This document shows positions 9,002-12,554 of a stretch of DNA of 12,554 bases, piece by piece. This DNA comes from Ettlia oleoabundans (Eukaryota > Chlorophyta > Chlorophyceae > Chlamydomonadales): positions 3,700-16,253 of the forward strand of contig JAAMXP010003180.1 in assembly GCA_019693395.1 (NCBI GenBank), written 5' to 3'. The position numbers and the translations under genes are program-made. The notes beneath the pieces were generated by a model. That model was not told the origin of the DNA. It did not search any database and saw only the letters and a program-made list of their open reading frames with translations. Position 1 is the first letter of the stretch. Each line of letters starts with the position of its first letter.

Positions 9002-9455
9002 GGATAACAGTCTGTCTGATCCAAACAAACGAGGCTACGTCCGCGCATATTTGGCGAGCTGTCCCGCCAACCAACCGGTAACTTTGCTGGCGGCAGCAGC
9101 TGACGAACGGGCCTGCTACACGATTGCGCACGGCTTATATTGCGACATCAGGTGGCGGAACCACATTACCAAAGCGCTGCTGTATCACACATGATGCTCA
9201 TTGCTTCAACCGAGCTGTCCGTGACCAGCTTGGCGCCTCAGCGATGGTCCAGCTGGCGGCGCCTAGCTTAGCTAGCTACGCGCCGACACTTTGGTCTAGT
9301 TTCCGGCAACACCCTTCTGCCCAGCATAATTTTGCTTCAAGTTGCTTGTTGCCTGGCACTTTAGGTTCCATACGGTCGCGTTGAGGGTGCGGACGAGTAC
9401 ATCGCCTTGCAGGTGAGAATGCCCTGGCCGAAGGCAAATCCCCTTTGCGGCCCAC

Positions 9456-9463
9456 TATATATT
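9456..9463 (+). promoter_or_regulatory. TATA-like element upstream of the deacetylase gene
   Basis: TATATATT, about 100 nt before the deacetylase ATG, which would leave a 5' UTR of roughly 70 nt. It is one of few AT-only octamers in this part of the window. Confidence 0.4.
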
Positions 9464-9558
9464 CATGCGAGCCTGGGGGTGTCTGAGGGTCAGCCTTACC
9501 GCCCGATGCAGTTGGAATCCGTTTCAACGCGGCTGCGATTGGCGGCTTGTATGAGAGA

Positions 9559-12517
9559 ATGGCGCGTGACTATTACCGTATGGCTATAGTCATGGGGTTT
9601 TTATTACAAGCGCTCGGTAAGGGTTCCTGTATGGCCCTCGGAGCACTGACCCATCTGTGGATGGCGCCAGCGGGGGAGCCACTGCCTGAGCAAGCCGCGC
9701 TGCACCACTTTATCTTATGCGAGTACGATGCATTGCGCCTTTGCATGCAGCTGTGCAAGGCGCACCGCCTAGCTGGTACAACTGTAGCTGCCCCGCCAGC
9801 AGCGGAGGCGCCACCGCGGGCGCAACGCCCTGCATCTGCCCCTCCAACTCGCCGCCTGGCGGATTGGCCCCCTCGGACACCCCGCAGTTCGTGCTGTTCA
9901 CGGTAAACAAATCATTATCATCCCATCCCAATGTGCCGGCTAAACAATGTTTGTTGGTCTCAGGATGAATGGCAGGCATGCCCCACCAACCAGCTAGCAC
10001 CCGCACCAACCGCCGCCAACCGCCACCCATCCGACTGTCGTGTGCGCTTTGCTGTGTTGCCGCCAATGCAGCACGATGACGCATTTACCTCATCCACAAG
10101 CAAGGCGTTTCACGGGATCCTGGATGGCAAGCAAAGCTTCAACGGCTGCAAAGCTGTCGCAACCCTCTTTACCACTTTCACCCACACAGGCAAGGCGGCG
10201 CTTGTTTTCTGGGTGTTTGACGCTGCTGGGTGTTTTGCCTGGAATTTAGTTGGGTCCTGCCGTTCCTGCTGCTGCCGCTAATGGATGCTGCCGTTACTGA
10301 GTTCTGCCTGGAGTCTGATGGGTGCTGCCGGGAGTTTAGTTGGGTGCTGCCTTTACTGGGTGCTGCTGCTACTGGTTGCTGCGGGCCTTCAGCGAAGGGC
10401 CACTTTAAATCGTTGGGCACTGTAATGTCATCCATCTCACACCTCCACTGTGTCAGGGCAGCACTGCTCATCCGCGTCTTTGCAAGGATGCTTCACCCAC
10501 CGCAGCCCAAACCCCAGCTGTAGTCCTCAACCGTCTCTTGTTTGTTCTGCCATGCTTTGCTCATCCCTGCAGATTGCACCTTGCTGAAAAGCTTCTACCT
10601 GGCAGGCTATGAGGTGGCTGACCACACAGTGTCCCACCCACAGGCGAGCACGGCTTGCACGCCGCTCCAGTTGGGAGGCGTGTGTCAGCGACTTTGGCAT
10701 GATGTGCAGTATATTGTCACACTGTGCTGTGCTGCACTGTGCCAACGAGCACCAGATGATGCAAAACCCGCGATGTCTTACCGTTGTCAAACCGCTTATG
10801 TGCCGCCCTACTGTTGGCCTGCCCTCCTGTCTGTCGCCAGCCTGCCTGCGACCCCTAATGCTGACCACTTGCCCCACCGATTGCAGATGAACGGCATGCC
10901 CAGGCACCAGGTAGAGCATGAAGTACTGGGCGCCCAGGAGAAGCTGGCCACCACATGCGGTATCCCTGCTGCCGACATTGTGGGGTTCCGCCAGCCCTAC
11001 CTGCACTCAAGCCCCACAGTGCGCGAGGTGGGTACTGGGTGCTTCTGGGCGCTGCTGGGCGCTGGATTTTGGGTGCTGCTGGATGCTAGGTGCTTGATAC
11101 CGGTGGGTGCTGCTGGGTACTGGGTGCTTGTGGGCGCTGCTGGGTGTTGGGCGTTGCTGGGTGCTGCGGGTGCTGGGTGCTGGGTGCTGCTGGATGTTGC
11201 TGGAGGCTGTGGTTGCTGAGTCTGGGTGTTGCTTGTTGCTGGGTTCTGGTGGGTGGTGGGTGCTGGGTGCCTTGCCGGCGTCATGCCTTACAAACAAAGG
11301 CTGCCGTCCCTGCCGACGCATGCCTCTTCCCCGAATGTGACCCCGCCTGTGCCGGGCCTTCTTCTTCTTCCGTCAGCCTGCCCGCACGTTGGCCTTCTTC
11401 TTCCGTCAGCCTGCCCGCACGTTGGCTCTTGGACCGCCTTTGCAAACATTTGACAACCTCCAACCCGCCCCTGCACTGCATGTTTTGATGACACATGAGC
11501 ACAGGTGCTGGCAAAGGGTGGATTTCTGTATGACAGCACCCTACTGGAAGAGGCCCAAGCATCGCTGTCGCGGGGCATGGGCGCACGTGTGTGGCCCTAC
11601 ACCATGCAAGACGGCATACCACAGAACTGCGCCTGGTGAGGCACCAAACACTTGACGGGGAAAAGAGAAGGTTGCGGAGCAGCGAGAGGAAGCAAGGATC
11701 ACACAAATAAAAGTGGTGTGGCAACGGCCCGGCGGGGCAAGCCTGCCAGATCAACCATTGCAGCGCCACCGCTGCTGCCTTGCTCTCTTTAGCAATCGCT
11801 ACCCTGGCGCCTTGGCAGGGTGCCACCCACTGGTTAAGGGTTTGATGTGATCCTTGTGATCCGCTGAAGAGGTACCGGGATGTGCCTGCAGGTACTCACC
11901 CGCCCAGACCTGTACCAGTAGCGAGGCGTATCCGGGCATGTGGGAGGTGCCACGTAAGCACACAGGGAATATACTGCAGCTATGCCATAGCCATAGCCAT
12001 TGCCGTGTCATGCATGCTGTGAAGACAGCCACCCTCTGGCAAACCTTGCATGGCAGCAGATCGCGGCATCCCGGTACAGATCTGCACGGGCTGGCAGCTG
12101 CTAAACTCGACATGCCCCCCCGCCCTGCAGCTCTTTTCCTCCCATTCACATACCTTCCATACAGCTCCCTGCTTGCCTCTCGCCCGCCCGTCTGCCCACC
12201 CAGGTGCCCACCACCACCACCGCCACGGGCACATATGTACACCCGCACTCACACGCCCTTTCACCCACCACCAAGCCCCCCATTCACACTCACACTGTGG
12301 CATTCACACCACATGCCTTGCTTTGGCAAACCTGCAGTGTGGAGCCTGACCGCTCTGGGCCAGTTCTCGATGGATTATGGCAACTCAGAACACAGCGCCT
12401 ACGACGTGCTCAAGGCCAACTTTGACGCCGCCTATGCCGGCAACCGCGCCCCCATGCCCGTCTACACTCACACGCCGCATATGCAGCGCAGCCTGAAAGA
12501 CCTGAAGAAGTTTGCAG
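9559..12517 (+). CDS. Secreted polysaccharide (chitin) deacetylase, CE4/NodB family, 3' part outside window
   Basis: Removes N-acetyl groups from chitin-like polysaccharide outside the cell. Exons: 9559-9616, 9751-9902, 10072-10189, 10573-10643, 10887-11027, 11505-11635, 11892-11953, 12338-12517; 304 codons in the window, all in phase. Residues 1-23 form a signal peptide (MARDYYRMAIVMGFLLQALA, then VQG). A Cys-rich stretch (NCSCP, CICPS) precedes the catalytic domain. CE4 motifs: THDD at 70-73 (base Asp72, metal Asp73), HTVSH at 127-131 (metal His), FRQPY at 167-171, YPGMWEVPLW at 237-246, and VYTHTPH with His289. All catalytic positions appear intact. Introns 3 and 4 use GC donors (CACAG|GCAAGG, CCACAG|GCGAGC). 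The last exon ends at GCAG|GTGGGT, so the gene continues to the right. Other members of the family in algae and fungi act on chitin or glucosamine-containing walls; the exact substrate is inferred. Confidence 0.92.
10215..10380 (+). repeat. Degenerate tandem repeat in deacetylase intron 3
   Basis: Diverged units built on GTTGGGTCCTGCCGTT and TAGTTGGGTGCTGCCTTTAC, with GGTGCTGCTG words between them. The units share TTTAGTTGGGT followed by C/G and CTGCC. It lies wholly inside the intron between exons 10189 and 10573. Confidence 0.65.
11028..11275 (+). repeat. GGGTGCTG-type minisatellite in deacetylase intron 5
   Basis: About 250 nt of imperfect GGGTGCTG, TGGGCGCTGC and GGGTACT units beginning right at the GTGGGT donor. 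The plus strand is strongly G-rich with many GGG triplets, so G-quadruplex formation is possible. Long Gly/Cys/Trp/Leu frames here are artefacts. Confidence 0.85.
11357..11425 (+). repeat. Two-copy tandem duplication, 36 and 33 bp
   Basis: Copies 11357-11392 and 11393-11425 share CCTTCTTCTTCC and CGTCAGCCTGCCCGCACGTT followed by GG; the first has one extra TTC. The copies are otherwise identical, so the duplication is probably recent. It is in the same intron as the GGGTGCTG minisatellite. Confidence 0.9.
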
Positions 12518-12554
12518 GTGGGTTAGGGGTCGGAATAACGAGTCGGGGTGGGGG

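Larger units (their letters stand above)
8710..9558. other. LRR-gene 3' UTR and deacetylase promoter region
   Basis: About 850 nt without a convincing gene. The first 300 nt fit a 3' UTR ending near a TGTAA at 8997-9001. A plus-strand frame from ATG 8964 to 9194 (76 codons) and overlapping frames to 9384 are open, but I recognise no family and see no matching splice partners. The last 100 nt hold a TATA-like element before the deacetylase start. Confidence 0.55.

Noticed and set aside
10542..11488. Plus-strand Gly/Cys/Trp/Leu-rich frames and minus-strand Pro/Thr/Gln-rich frames
   Set aside because: Translations of the GGGTGCTG minisatellite inside an intron of the deacetylase gene; part of one frame overlaps true exons but runs on through introns.
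11738..11830. Exon joining TG|C AATCGCTACCCTGGC in the deacetylase
   Set aside because: It gives a stop soon after. The exon at 11892-11953 rebuilds QNCAWYSPAQTC and YPGMWEVP, the expected family sequence.
11981..12300. GCCATA and CACCA/CACTCA short repeats as a microsatellite locus or His-rich gene
   Set aside because: Few, irregular units within the last intron of the deacetylase; the His-rich frames are composition effects.
1..12554. Transposon, viral, tRNA/rRNA, CRISPR or bacterial operon signals
   Set aside because: Scanned by eye on both strands: no transposase or reverse-transcriptase motifs, terminal repeats, cloverleaf sequences or regularly spaced repeats were found.

Overview
The window looks like nuclear DNA of a green alga, most likely a Chlorella-like trebouxiophyte. 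This is inferred from GC-rich coding exons cut by many short introns, C/T-rich acceptor tracts ending in CAG, TGTAA-type polyadenylation signals, and the protein families present. No prokaryotic operon, ribosome-binding site, tRNA, rRNA, CRISPR array, virus or transposase was recognised. All gene models were spliced by eye and checked only for reading-phase continuity.

Layout. (1) Positions 79-965, minus strand: 5' part of an MFS sugar transporter of the plastid xylose/hexose-proton symporter-like group, running off the left edge. (2) 1444-1898, plus strand: a possible three-exon gene for a 64-aa protein of unknown function (tentative). (3) 1975-4495, minus strand: a complete six-exon metallo-beta-lactamase-fold hydrolase (308 aa) with an N-terminal membrane anchor or signal peptide. 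(4) 4496-5619: a gap between divergent genes, holding some small exon-like reading frames. (5) 5620-8709, plus strand: a seven-exon leucine-rich-repeat protein (605 aa) with an F-box-like N-terminus. (6) 8710-9558: 3' UTR and spacer. (7) 9559-12517, plus strand: a secreted polysaccharide (chitin) deacetylase of the CE4/NodB type, eight exons in the window, running off the right edge.

The neighbours share no obvious pathway, as is usual in algal nuclear genomes. The transporter would act at a membrane (probably plastid), the hydrolase at a membrane or in the secretory path, the LRR protein in the cytosol or nucleus, and the deacetylase at the cell wall.

The most striking feature is splicing. 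Of 20 introns in the four main models, six are best explained by a GC rather than GT donor. They are spread over three genes and restore the reading phase. One lies directly against a CTG/GCT triplet tract. Two introns of the deacetylase gene hold degenerate GGGTGCTG-type repeats.
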